Source of the DNA: CAWDPQ01 sp049642465
GTDB lineage: Bacteria; Acidobacteriota; Vicinamibacteria; Vicinamibacterales; 2-12-FULL-66-21
Direction of reading: 5' to 3'
Assembly (NCBI GenBank): GCA_049642465.1
Contig: JBAROV010000067.1
Location: 1 to 46,385, forward strand
Length of the DNA stretch: 46,385 nucleotides
Below the pieces are notes generated by a model. That model had not been told where the DNA came from. It did not search any database and saw only the letters and a program-made list of their open reading frames with translations. The position numbers and the translations under genes are program-made. Shown here one piece after another: positions 17,634 to 25,617 of the stretch; position 1 is the first letter of the stretch; each line of letters begins with the position of its first letter.

Positions 17634-20093
17634 TCACACCTGACGAAGCACCTCCGCCGGCTGGATGCGGGCCGCACGGAGGGCGCCGGCGACGCTCGAG
17701 ATCGTCGCGATGCCGGCGAGAATTGCGGCTGCTGCGAGGAGCGTCGACGGGTCGCGCGGGCCGACGCCGTGAAGCAGCGAGGCGATGAGGGAAGAGGCCC
17801 AGAGCGCGCCCACGACCCCCACGAGCAGTCCGACGGCAACGACGAGCAGAAAGCGAGACACGATGAGAGTGACGACACCGCGGCCGGTCGCCCCGAGTGC
17901 GAGACGTATGCCGATTTCTGCGCGGCGGCGGGCGACGGCGTACGCCGTGACGCCGTAGAGTCCCAGGCCCGAGAGCAGCAACGCCAGCGCAGCGAAGAAC
18001 CCCGACACGGCAGCCAGCAGACGTTCCCGAACGAACGTCACCCGCACATCCTGTTCGAGCGGACGAAACGAGAACGCGAGACGTCGGTCCACATTCATCA
18101 GGGCGTCGGCGACGCTCGGCGCCAGCCGCGCGGGCGATCCCAGCCCGGCACGGACGCTGATACTCACGCTTGTACGCACTGGTGCGACCATCCCGCCGGA
18201 TTGTGCCAGCGGAAAATACAGTGTCGGCCGCGCGCCGCTCCGCGGGGCGCCAAACACGACGTCGCGAACAACTCCTACGATGGTGCATCGACCAGCGCGG
18301 GGGCCGCAGGGCCCCGTGTCGATCGTCGCACCGAGAGGATGTCGCTTTTCCAGGAATTGCCGGACGTATCCTTCACTGACGATGACGACGCGATGCGCGG
18401 TTGCGGCATCGCTTCGATCGAAGTCGCGGCCGGCTCGAAGATCGATGCCGTAGGTCTCGAAGAATCCGGGTGACACGACGTGCTCGCGCACGCGACCGGG
18501 CTCCGAAAACAGGGGGGACTTCGTGGCATCGCTGAACGGGGTGATTGTCGAACCGGCCGCCCGCGACACCCCGGGCACCGACTGCGTGACCTCCAGGAGC
18601 CGGGCGAAGTAGTCCATCCTCGTCGACGCATCACTGTGGGCGCGGGCGGTATCGACCTGCACGACGAGCACGCGATCGGGATCAAAACCAAGCGGCAGCG
18701 TCGCCAGGCGCCTGAACGTGGAGAGCAACAGGCCTGCACAGATGAGCAGGACGAGCGACACGGCGACTTGGGCCGCGACCAAACTCATCGAGAGACCGGC
18801 GCGACTGCTGATCGTTCGTTGATCTCTCAGTGCTCGGATGGGGTCAGCGCGGGAAGCGGTCAATGCGGGGCCGGTGCCGAACAGAACAGCGGTTGCGAGC
18901 GCGACGATCCCGGTGACCGCCATGACTCGCCAGTCGAACGAAAGATCCAGAGCGATCCGTCCGTCCACCGTGGACAATCCGGCAACGACGGCACGGCTCG
19001 CCCAATACGCGAACAGGAGCGCGACGGCCGCGCTGATGAGTGCGAGCACCAGACTCTCGGCGAGATGCAGCCGTGCCAATCGCCAGCGCGAGGCCCCGAG
19101 CGCCAGCCGTACGCTCATCTCATGACGACGCGACGTCGCGCGCGCAAGCAGGAGGTTGGCGATGTTCACGCATGCCACGATCAATACGAGCAGCACCACG
19201 GCAAGAACCGTCATCAAGGGACGTGCATACTGGCGACGCAGACCCGATCTGTCGGAGGTTCCCGTGGCGGCCGGAACGAGGACGTACGGTTCCCTGAGGT
19301 ACTGCGGCCCGCGGGGCGTCTCGCCGCCGCTCATCCCCAGGATGTCGGGTTGCGCGGCACGAAGCGCGCTGGTCGCGGTTTCGAGGCTCCGATTCTCCCG
19401 CAGGCGCAGCATGACCGTCAGCATCAAAGCTGCGGGATGGTGCAACGAGGCACGTGCGCCGCGGATCGCCGGCTCGAGCGCAAGAGGAATGGCGACGTCG
19501 AATGGCTGGCCGATCTCGATTCCAAGGAACGCCGGCGGCATGACGCCGATGACACTGCAGGGCACGCCGTCAATTGGCAGGGACGCGCCAAGCACGCTGC
19601 CAGACCCGCCGAAACGCCGTTGCCACAGCGCATAGCTGATCACCACGACAAGTCCATCGGGACCGCCGCCACGCACATCGTCTTTCCGGGTGAACGCTCG
19701 ACCGAGAAGCGGCGGAACCCCCAAAGTGCTGAAGAACCCACCTGATGCGAAGAGCGCGTCGGCGGGCTGCACCTCGCCGCCTTGGGAGAGATCGACACGC
19801 CCGGGTGCCCACGCAAACCCATCTTCGAACGCCTGTAGGCGCTCGTTCATCCGCAACCACATGTCGTAGTTCATGCCGGCCCCGGCCTTGAATCCGTGGC
19901 CGAGCGCGAACGCGGATGACACGGTGACGAGGCGATCGGGGTTTCTGACGGGCAGCGGCCGCAGCAGCAGCGCGTTCACGACGCTGAAGATTGCGGTATT
20001 TGCGCCGAGGCCGAGCGCGAGGGACAGGACGATCGACGAGGAGAGGAGTGGCGCGTTGCGAAGCGCGCGCCACGCGGAGCGGATATCGTCCAT
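17634..20093 (-). CDS. ADOP-family (duplicated FtsX/MacB-like) ABC permease
   Basis: An 819-residue permease of the 'acidobacterial duplicated orphan permease' type. The start MDDIRSAWRALRNAPLLSSS is followed by a helix (IVLSLALGLGANTAIFSVVNA), the typical N-terminus. A MacB-PCD periplasmic domain follows, then the first FtsX domain (three helices, about residues 280-420, with RATSRRHEMSVRLALGASRW). A second periplasmic domain and a second FtsX domain follow (RRRAEIGIRLALGATGRGVV). The family is MacB-like and would need a separate ATPase; no ATPase gene is in the window, which is typical of 'orphan' members. Substrate unknown. The promoter region carries an inverted repeat at 20129-20144. Confidence 0.92.
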   Translation of the reverse strand: MDDIRSAWRALRNAPLLSSSIVLSLALGLGANTAIFSVVNALLLRPLPVRNPDRLVTVSSAFALGHGFKAGAGMNYDMWLRMNERLQAFEDGFAWAPGRVDLSQGGEVQPADALFASGGFFSTLGVPPLLGRAFTRKDDVRGGGPDGLVVVISYALWQRRFGGSGSVLGASLPIDGVPCSVIGVMPPAFLGIEIGQPFDVAIPLALEPAIRGARASLHHPAALMLTVMLRLRENRSLETATSALRAAQPDILGMSGGETPRGPQYLREPYVLVPAATGTSDRSGLRRQYARPLMTVLAVVLLVLIVACVNIANLLLARATSRRHEMSVRLALGASRWRLARLHLAESLVLALISAAVALLFAYWASRAVVAGLSTVDGRIALDLSFDWRVMAVTGIVALATAVLFGTGPALTASRADPIRALRDQRTISSRAGLSMSLVAAQVAVSLVLLICAGLLLSTFRRLATLPLGFDPDRVLVVQVDTARAHSDASTRMDYFARLLEVTQSVPGVSRAAGSTITPFSDATKSPLFSEPGRVREHVVSPGFFETYGIDLRAGRDFDRSDAATAHRVVIVSEGYVRQFLEKRHPLGATIDTGPCGPRAGRCTIVGVVRDVVFGAPRSGARPTLYFPLAQSGGMVAPVRTSVSISVRAGLGSPARLAPSVADALMNVDRRLAFSFRPLEQDVRVTFVRERLLAAVSGFFAALALLLSGLGLYGVTAYAVARRRAEIGIRLALGATGRGVVTLIVSRFLLVVAVGLLVGVVGALWASSLIASLLHGVGPRDPSTLLAAAAILAGIATISSVAGALRAARIQPAEVLRQV

Positions 20094-20128
20094 CGGCAGT
20101 AAACCGGAGAGCGGAACTAAAGTGCTTA

Positions 20129-20144
20129 TACTAGTGCATTAGTA
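20129..20144. promoter_or_regulatory. TACTA-N6-TAGTA inverted repeat, putative operator
   Basis: TACTA (20129-20133) and TAGTA (20140-20144) form a dyad with a 6-base spacer, 36 bp upstream of the ADOP start and 56 bp upstream of the divergent oxidoreductase start. It is AT-rich in an otherwise GC-rich region. ADOP genes are often controlled by PadR-family repressors that bind short AT-rich dyads; no padR gene is in the window, so the assignment is inference. Confidence 0.4.
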
Positions 20145-20199
20145 CAACCGCGTCAAACGCCTTGCGCCCGCTGGGCAGGCTGACTACGATGCAGCCGCG

Positions 20200-21600
20200 A
20201 TGAAGCCTTCGACCGGCGTGCTGTTGCTCGCCTCATTCGCCACAACTTTCTCCATGTCCCAAGCGACCAAACCCGAAGTCCATTTCATGACCATCGATCC
20301 CGGTCACTTCCACGCCGGGCTCGTACAAAAGGAAATGTATCCAGGCGTTTCGCGCCGCGCAGACGTCTTTGCCCCGCTCGGTCCGGACCTGACTGAGCAT
20401 CTCAACCGCATCGCATCGTTCAACCGCCGCGCCGAAAACCCGACATCCTGGGAACTCGACGTGCACACGAGCGACGACTTCTTCGACCGAATGCTCCGGA
20501 ACCCTCCCGGTAATGTTGTCATTCTGTCCGGACGCAGTCCCAACAAGATCGATTACATCCGCCGCTCAACGGAGGTGGGCCTGAACGTTTTGGCGGACAA
20601 GCCATGGATTCTGAAATCGTCGGACCTGCCAAAGCTCGAATCTGCGCTTGCGGAGGCGGACCGGCGACGCGTCGTGGCGTACGACATCATGACCGAGCGG
20701 TTCGAAGTCACCAGTCAGCTGCAGCGCGTGCTGGTCAACGATTCAGCGACGTTCGGGGAGATTGTGAAGGGAACCGTTGGTGAGCCCGCCGTTTACATGG
20801 AAAGCGTCCACTACCTGAAGAAAGTCGTCGCCGGCGCCATGAACATCAGGCCGGCCTGGTTCTTCGACAACACGCAGCAAGGTGAGGGGCTGAACGACGT
20901 CGGCACACATCTGGTCGATCTCGTGCAATGGACGCTGTTCCCTGACACGGCGCTCGACTATCGAAGCGACGTCGCGGTGGTCGGCGCACAGCGGTGGCCG
21001 ACGGTGATCTCCGAAGCGGACTTCCGCGCGGTCACCACTGCGCCACGATTTCCCGACGCGATAGCGGCCGCGGTCAAGGATGGCACGCTGGAGTACTTCT
21101 GCAACACGCTGGTGTCCTATACGCTGCGGGGCATCCACACAAAGCTGAATGTCATCTGGGATTGGGAAGCCGCCCCGGGCGCGGGTGACTCGCATTACGC
21201 GTTCTACCGCGGAACGCGGTCCAAAATCGAAATCCGGCAGACCCGCGCGGATCGGTTTCGGCCTGAGTTGTACGTCGTAGCCAATGCACCCGCGACACAC
21301 GCCGAAGTTTTGGCGGCCGTGAGGAAAAAGATCGCGGCGGTGAAGATCCAGTTTCCCGGTGTTGATGTCGAGGATCGGAGCGGGGACATCCACGTCACGA
21401 TCCCCGATGCGCTGCGCGTTGGTCACGAGGCGCACTTTGCCCAGGTGACGAAGAGTTTTCTCGAGTATCTGCGGGATCGATCGAAGCTTCCAGCGTGGGA
21501 GCGCCCGAACATGCTCGCCAAGTATTTCGTCAGCACGACGGGCACCGAGCTCAGCCGCCAGCGGCCTCCATCACCGGCGCCGCGTATCGCACCACGCTAG
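20200..21600 (+). CDS. Secreted Gfo/Idh/MocA-like oxidoreductase
   Basis: A 466-residue protein. An N-terminal signal-like segment (VLLLASFATTFSMSQA) is followed by a Gfo/Idh/MocA fold: beta strand with GHFHAGLVQKEMYPG, then GNVVILSGRSPNKIDYI and the EVGLNVLADKPW strand-loop that in this family precedes the catalytic Lys (here DKPW). The C-terminal half matches the 'putative oxidoreductase C-terminal' type seen in secreted acidobacterial and Bacteroidetes members. The family uses bound NAD(P) to oxidise or rearrange sugars; exported members carry the cofactor through Tat or act without it. No twin-Arg is visible here. The C-terminal tail (SRQRPPSPAPRIAPR) looks disordered. The stop abuts an octanucleotide array. 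Confidence 0.85.
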   Translation: MKPSTGVLLLASFATTFSMSQATKPEVHFMTIDPGHFHAGLVQKEMYPGVSRRADVFAPLGPDLTEHLNRIASFNRRAENPTSWELDVHTSDDFFDRMLRNPPGNVVILSGRSPNKIDYIRRSTEVGLNVLADKPWILKSSDLPKLESALAEADRRRVVAYDIMTERFEVTSQLQRVLVNDSATFGEIVKGTVGEPAVYMESVHYLKKVVAGAMNIRPAWFFDNTQQGEGLNDVGTHLVDLVQWTLFPDTALDYRSDVAVVGAQRWPTVISEADFRAVTTAPRFPDAIAAAVKDGTLEYFCNTLVSYTLRGIHTKLNVIWDWEAAPGAGDSHYAFYRGTRSKIEIRQTRADRFRPELYVVANAPATHAEVLAAVRKKIAAVKIQFPGVDVEDRSGDIHVTIPDALRVGHEAHFAQVTKSFLEYLRDRSKLPAWERPNMLAKYFVSTTGTELSRQRPPSPAPRIAPR

Positions 21601-21654
21601 CACCCTGGCACCTTGGCACCCTGGCACCCTGGCACCTTGGCACCTTGGCACCTT
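21601..21654. repeat. Octanucleotide tandem array (CACCYTGG)6
   Basis: Six full 8-bp units CACCCTGG or CACCTTGG plus a partial one. The array fills the whole 54-bp space between the stop codon of the oxidoreductase (ends 21600) and the convergent stop codon at 21655, with no other intergenic sequence. Confidence 0.9.
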
Positions 21655-22605
21655 CTATCGTGTGTTCGACGCGGCTCGCAGCGTGGTGGGACGCCCGATG
21701 ACGCCGTGGAGGGCGGAGCGTCCGGTCATCTGCCACCTGACGTCTCCTGATTTGTGCATCTGGAACGTCGCGCCGCCGGCAAATTCGTCCGGCACTGGAC
21801 GTGCCGGCCAGGTCGAGCCCTCACCGCGAATGAGTACCGTTCTCGCGCGCAGCATCGCCGATTGCGGCGTGAGTTCGACGGCGGACCACTCGAGTGTTCG
21901 CATGCGCACGCCGTCTTTGATGTTCGAGTGCCAGGACAGCATCTGGACGAATTCGCGTGCCCCGGCTTTCGATCCCTTCGGCGCACCGACGCGCACGTGA
22001 CGGACCAGCGGGACCTGCTGCGCGCAGCGAAGGAGCGGCCGCAGCGGATATTCACGTGTGCGACCCCGATCCACCACGATGAGGGTTGAGCGCGAAACCT
22101 CAATCCGCTTCGCCGGTGTCGAGAAGAGGACGGTGGAAGCGGGGCCCTGCTGAAAACAGCCTCCCGCACCCATCGCCTCGCGCCGCTCTTCCGCGCTGAG
22201 CGGAACGCAATAGGCTTCAACCTGTTTCTGGACGGCAAGCGTTCGCGAATCGCGATCGCCGTAACGATAGACAGCCGCACCGCTTCCGAGATTCGAGAGG
22301 GCGCAGGCCGTGAGCGCATCCCGCGAGACGCCTCGCCCTTCCGCGTACATCTCAGCCAACGTCTGAATGGCCTCGACGTCCGGGTAGCGATCGCCGCCTT
22401 GTGGCGAATGTTCGAAGACGGCGGCCTGAAGCAGACCAGCCGCCGTCGGGTAGTCGCGGACGGCGTAGGGGGCGTGCCACTTTCCCTCACTGCCCGCGGG
22501 GCCCGAGCCCCGCTCGCTCGCCGCGGACGCAGGCGCCGTTTGCGCGACTGCGACATCCGCCGACAGGAAGATCAAACCGGCACAGAGCCAGACCCTGATA
22601 CGCAT
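21655..22605 (-). CDS. Secreted protein with Sel1-like motif
   Basis: 316 residues from ATG 22605, chosen because it begins straight into a signal peptide (MRIRVWLCAGLIFLSADVA ... AQ). An upstream start at 22641 adds 12 charged residues. One Sel1/TPR-like motif is visible after the linker (QTLAEMYAEGRGVSRDALTA), which suggests a short helical repeat that binds another protein. The rest is a beta-rich domain without recognisable family (STLIVVDRGRTREYPLRPLL). Four or more cysteines are present, compatible with an oxidising compartment. It is convergent with the oxidoreductase. Function unknown. Confidence 0.7.
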   Translation of the reverse strand: MRIRVWLCAGLIFLSADVAVAQTAPASAASERGSGPAGSEGKWHAPYAVRDYPTAAGLLQAAVFEHSPQGGDRYPDVEAIQTLAEMYAEGRGVSRDALTACALSNLGSGAAVYRYGDRDSRTLAVQKQVEAYCVPLSAEERREAMGAGGCFQQGPASTVLFSTPAKRIEVSRSTLIVVDRGRTREYPLRPLLRCAQQVPLVRHVRVGAPKGSKAGAREFVQMLSWHSNIKDGVRMRTLEWSAVELTPQSAMLRARTVLIRGEGSTWPARPVPDEFAGGATFQMHKSGDVRWQMTGRSALHGVIGRPTTLRAASNTR

Positions 22606-22720
22606 GCGCGCGTCAGCGTGCGTGTTCCGTGCCTCCGGCAATTGGCTGAATCTAAATGAGTTATTGGCGCAGGAGGAAAGGGGCGATAACGAAAGGGGAG
22701 AGGCGCAGACGAAAACGTGA

Positions 22721-23695
22721 TCAGGCCCGCTCCTGAATGATCACCGGCACGTTCACCAGGACGGCGTCGCGCAGGAGCGTCAGCGTGGCCTTCGTGCCGA
22801 TGCGTGCCTCGGTCAGCAAGCGATGCAGATCGTCCAGACTCTCGACAACTTGATCGTCGAACCCGACGATGAGATCGCCTTCGCGCAGACCGGCCGATGC
22901 GGCGGGAGCGCCGGGCTCGAGCGAGGTGATCAGCACGCCTCCGGATTGCGCGAGTCGATGGAATCGCGTCACGCGACGGAGCAGCGGAACGCTCTGGCCG
23001 GCTAACCCAAGATACCCACGCCTCACGCGGCCATCGCGCAGCAACGACGGCAGCACGGTGATGACGGTGCTGATCGGAACGGCGAAGCAGAGTCCCTGAC
23101 CGCCAGCGATGATCGCCGTGTTCACGCCGATCACGCGCCCGTCGCTCGTGACGAGTGGCCCTCCCGAGTTTCCGGGATTGAGCGCGGCATCAGTCTGGAT
23201 AACGTGCTCGATCAGCCGGCCGGATTTCGATCGGAGCGAACGACCGAGCGCACTCACCACGCCGGCGGTGACCGTGTGCTGGAAGCCGTACGGGTTGCCA
23301 ATGGCAACAACCAACTGTCCTGGGCGAAGTGCGCGGGAATCTCCGAGCTCGGCCGCCGTCAGGTCCACAGCCGAGATACGGATAACCGCAACGTCGGTGT
23401 GAGGATCATGCCCGACGAGGTCGGCGTCGTACGTTCGACCGTCCGGGAGGGTGACGTCAATGTGCGATGCGCCGTCGACGACATGGCTGTTCGTGAGCAC
23501 GAGGCCATCGGCAGCAAAAACAAAACCCGACCCGCTGCCGGCATGGACGCGTGGACGGTTCCGCTGGCGCGGGTGCGCGGGAGTTTGCACGTCGATGCTG
23601 ACCACCGACGGCGCGACGGCTTCGACCGCGCGCGTCACGGCGTTCGAATAGGCATCGAGCAGTTGATCGTCGTTGTGAGTGGGCCGCAGGAGCAT
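22721..23695 (-). CDS. HtrA/DegP-like serine protease with one PDZ domain
   Basis: A 324-residue trypsin-like protease. The triad is intact: His71 (LTNSHVVDG), Asp101 (HTDVAVI) and Ser177 (NPGNSGGP). A single PDZ domain occupies about residues 220-318 (GAPAASAGLREGDLIVGFDDQ). The family degrades or refolds misfolded envelope proteins. No signal peptide or membrane helix is visible before the protease domain (MLLRPTHNDDQLLDAYSNAV), so it may be cytoplasmic or exported by an unrecognised route. Start ATG 23695 fits family length. It is divergent from the ATP-grasp gene, and the octanucleotide array at 23742 lies between them. Confidence 0.9.
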   Translation of the reverse strand: MLLRPTHNDDQLLDAYSNAVTRAVEAVAPSVVSIDVQTPAHPRQRNRPRVHAGSGSGFVFAADGLVLTNSHVVDGASHIDVTLPDGRTYDADLVGHDPHTDVAVIRISAVDLTAAELGDSRALRPGQLVVAIGNPYGFQHTVTAGVVSALGRSLRSKSGRLIEHVIQTDAALNPGNSGGPLVTSDGRVIGVNTAIIAGGQGLCFAVPISTVITVLPSLLRDGRVRRGYLGLAGQSVPLLRRVTRFHRLAQSGGVLITSLEPGAPAASAGLREGDLIVGFDDQVVESLDDLHRLLTEARIGTKATLTLLRDAVLVNVPVIIQERA

Positions 23696-23741
23696 GCTTT
23701 CCCTGTATGACGCCTGCGCGCGCGTCGCGGTGCCCGTCTGT

Positions 23742-23765
23742 CGGATCAGCGGATCACTGGATCAA
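23742..23765. repeat. Octanucleotide array (CGGATCAG-type)3
   Basis: Three 8-bp units: CGGATCAG, CGGATCAC, TGGATCAA. Their reverse complement (CTGATCCG, GTGATCCG, TTGATCCA) is the same unit family as the larger array at 42035-42106. The array ends 4 bases before the -10 box of the ATP-grasp gene and overlaps its -35 region. Confidence 0.75.
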
Positions 23766-23769
23766 CTGC

Positions 23770-23775
23770 TATAAT
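23770..23775 (+). promoter_or_regulatory. Consensus -10 box (TATAAT) of the ATP-grasp gene
   Basis: TATAAT at 23770-23775, 11 bases before GTG 23787. A transcript would start about 23782, leaving a leader of around 5 bases and no room for a Shine-Dalgarno. No consensus -35 is seen 16-18 bases upstream, where the octanucleotide array lies. Confidence 0.6.
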
Positions 23776-23786
23776 TCGCGCAAATC

Positions 23787-24806
23787 GTGGGCAAACTGAA
23801 CGTTGTCGTCCTCTACGATCGGTGGGAGGAGCCGGACGAGCCCGGCGGAACCGCGGACAAAGCTCCCCTGACGAGGACCCTGGACAAGAAGGAAGTCGAA
23901 GAAGAAGTCGCGGAGACGCTCGGCAAGCTTGGCCATGATGCCACGCTGCACGTGCTCGACGGATCCTTCAAGGGGCTTCATGCGCTGGCCCGCGTGGAGT
24001 GCGATCTCGTCTTCAACCTCGCGGAGTCTTTTGCCGGCAACGACACGGCCGACCACTGCATTGCCGCCTATCTCGAATTGATCGGCAAGCGGTTTACCGG
24101 GGCAGGCTCGCACGGGCTGCTCTTTGCGCAGGACAAAGGGGTCGCCAAGAAGATCCTGGAGTTTCACGGCATCCACACCCCCGTCTTCGCCCGTTCCTAT
24201 CGCGGCCGTCTGGACTTCTCCCACGATCTCGAGTTTCCCGTCATTGTAAAGCCGGCGCGTGAAGATGGATCGATTGGGATCGAGTTCAATGCGGTTGTTT
24301 CCTCGATTCGCGAGCTGATGGAACGAATCGACTGGCTGCACGCGAACTTTGATTCTCCCGTGCTCATCGAGGAATACGTCGAAGGGCGCGAGATGTACGT
24401 GGGCGTGCTGGGCAACGACAATCCAGCGGCCTTGCCAGTCGTCGAGCTGGATCTCTCGAAACTGCCCGAAGGTACGCCGCGTATCGCGGGCGCAGAAGTG
24501 AAGTGGGGCAAAGGCACCCGCGCATACCGGGACACGAAGTCGGCCGTGGCGGAAGACCTGCCGGAGGAAACCGTCAACCAGCTTCACACGACCGCGATAG
24601 CCGTGTACCAGGCGCTCGAACTGAGAGATTACGCCCGAATCGATATGCGCCTGCGCCCCGACGGCCGCGTCGCCGTCATCGAAGCGAATCCAAACCCGTG
24701 GCTGGCGTCGAAGGCTGAATTTGCGATGGCGGCGAGAAAGTCCGGCCGCAACTACACGCAGCTGATCGAGGAGATCGTTGAGATGGCGATGGCCCGCTAC
24801 GCCTGA
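23787..24806 (+). CDS. D-Ala-D-Ala ligase-like ATP-grasp protein
   Basis: A 339-residue ATP-grasp enzyme starting at GTG 23787. The N-terminal preATP-grasp Rossmann segment (GKLNVVVLYDRWEEPDEP) includes DLVFNLAESF. The ATP-binding lobe has FPVIVKPAREDGSIGI and the C-terminal metal site is YARIDMRLRPDGRVAVIEANP, where the E-x-N pair binds Mg. This is the D-alanine-D-alanine ligase superfamily: ATP-driven amide or peptide bond formation through an acyl phosphate. The typical Ddl signature loops differ, and the long N-terminal insertion (TLDKKEVEEEVAETL) suggests a ligase other than the cell-wall enzyme. Substrate unknown. Probably read from a nearly leaderless mRNA. Confidence 0.82.
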   Translation: MGKLNVVVLYDRWEEPDEPGGTADKAPLTRTLDKKEVEEEVAETLGKLGHDATLHVLDGSFKGLHALARVECDLVFNLAESFAGNDTADHCIAAYLELIGKRFTGAGSHGLLFAQDKGVAKKILEFHGIHTPVFARSYRGRLDFSHDLEFPVIVKPAREDGSIGIEFNAVVSSIRELMERIDWLHANFDSPVLIEEYVEGREMYVGVLGNDNPAALPVVELDLSKLPEGTPRIAGAEVKWGKGTRAYRDTKSAVAEDLPEETVNQLHTTAIAVYQALELRDYARIDMRLRPDGRVAVIEANPNPWLASKAEFAMAARKSGRNYTQLIEEIVEMAMARYA

Positions 24807-24813
24807 ATCAATC

Positions 24814-24827
24814 GGAGTTGGGAGTTG
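24814..24827. repeat. Two-unit heptanucleotide repeat (GGAGTTG)2
   Basis: GGAGTTG occurs twice in tandem (reverse complement CAACTCC), in the 25-bp space between the convergent stops at 24806 and 24832. It is the same unit as the eight-copy array at 30761-30817. A minimal remnant or seed of that family. Confidence 0.55.
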
Positions 24828-24831
24828 ACTC

Positions 24832-25365
24832 CTACCTGATTCGCCACAAGTACAACGTGATCTCGTCCCCTCGTTCCGTGGTGAACTGGTCGACCTTGTC
24901 GGCCGGCCACTCCGATCCCATCGAAAATGCGTGCGAGACGATGCGGGCGCCGGGCCGGAGTTGGGTCTGGAGGATCGGCCGGAGCCTGGCGTTGGACGAA
25001 GACAGCAGATAAAGCGTCACTACCGTCGCCGGCGACACGTCCGCCTTCATGACATCCTCGACCCGGAACTCGACGAGGTGTTCGACCCCGGCGATCTTCG
25101 CGTTCGCACGCGACTCTTCGATGCGCTGCGGATCGATATCGAGCCCGACGCCGCGTGCGCCGTACCTTTTTGCCGCCGCGATTGGAATCCGGCCGTCTCC
25201 ACATCCAAGGTCGTACACGACGTCCGCTTTGGTCACCTGCGCGAGGGCCAGCATTCGATCCACGACGTCCGGGGGCGAGGGGACATAGGGGGCAAGGCTC
25301 TGCGGCCCCGCCAACAGGCAGACAGCCATGACCAAGCCCAGCAGTCGAGTCATCCGAGCGATCAT
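24832..25365 (-). CDS. Class I SAM methyltransferase-fold protein with signal-like N-terminus
   Basis: 177 residues. The motif I VVYDLGCGDGRIPIAAA and the acidic end of beta-2 (GVGLDIDPQRIEES) show a class I SAM-binding Rossmann fold. Motif II is present as HLVEFRVEDVMKADV. The first 25 residues (MTRLLGLVMAVCLLAGPQSL) look like a signal peptide, which would place a SAM-dependent fold outside the cytoplasm. An internal start does not remove this neatly because the next in-frame Met is within the segment. The substrate is not predictable. Convergent with the ATP-grasp gene. Confidence 0.75.
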   Translation of the reverse strand: MIARMTRLLGLVMAVCLLAGPQSLAPYVPSPPDVVDRMLALAQVTKADVVYDLGCGDGRIPIAAAKRYGARGVGLDIDPQRIEESRANAKIAGVEHLVEFRVEDVMKADVSPATVVTLYLLSSSNARLRPILQTQLRPGARIVSHAFSMGSEWPADKVDQFTTERGDEITLYLWRIR

Positions 25366-25429
25366 AGCCGCAAATCCTTTCCGAGTATGCGCTTAGGGTC
25401 ACCGGCGCGGAGAGATTGGTGGATTGGGA

Positions 25430-25460
25430 GCTGACGTCTCAGACGCAAAAGGCTGACGTC
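25430..25460. promoter_or_regulatory. Direct repeat GCTGACGTC upstream of carD
   Basis: GCTGACGTC occurs at 25430-25438 and again at 25452-25460, with a 22-bp period, i.e. about two helical turns, so both would face the same side of the DNA. Each contains the palindrome GACGTC. They lie 70-100 bp upstream of the carD -35 box, a normal position for an activator; no matching regulator is known. Confidence 0.35.
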
Positions 25461-25529
25461 GAGGCGACTTCCCGCAGCGACCGAACATCAGAAAGTGTGA
25501 AAAACTGCCCGTATTTGCGGGGTTCTTCG

Positions 25530-25558
25530 TTGCCGGCGTGTATCCGTTCCGGTATACT
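25530..25558 (+). promoter_or_regulatory. Sigma-70-type promoter of carD
   Basis: -35 TTGCCG (25530-25535), a 17-bp spacer, and -10 TATACT (25553-25558). Transcription would begin near 25565, giving a leader of about 53 bases before GTG 25618. This is the best housekeeping-type promoter in the window. Confidence 0.75.
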
Positions 25559-25617
25559 GAAAGAACTGCTTGTTCGCGCGCACCCCAACCTACTCACCTT
25601 ACTTCAGTGGGGGATAT

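Noticed and set aside
17542..18288. 249-codon N-terminal extension of the kinase-TPR frame
   Set aside because: Overlaps the ADOP gene and crosses the GGCTCGG array; the sequence is low-complexity arginine-rich. The kinase domain follows directly after ATG 17541.
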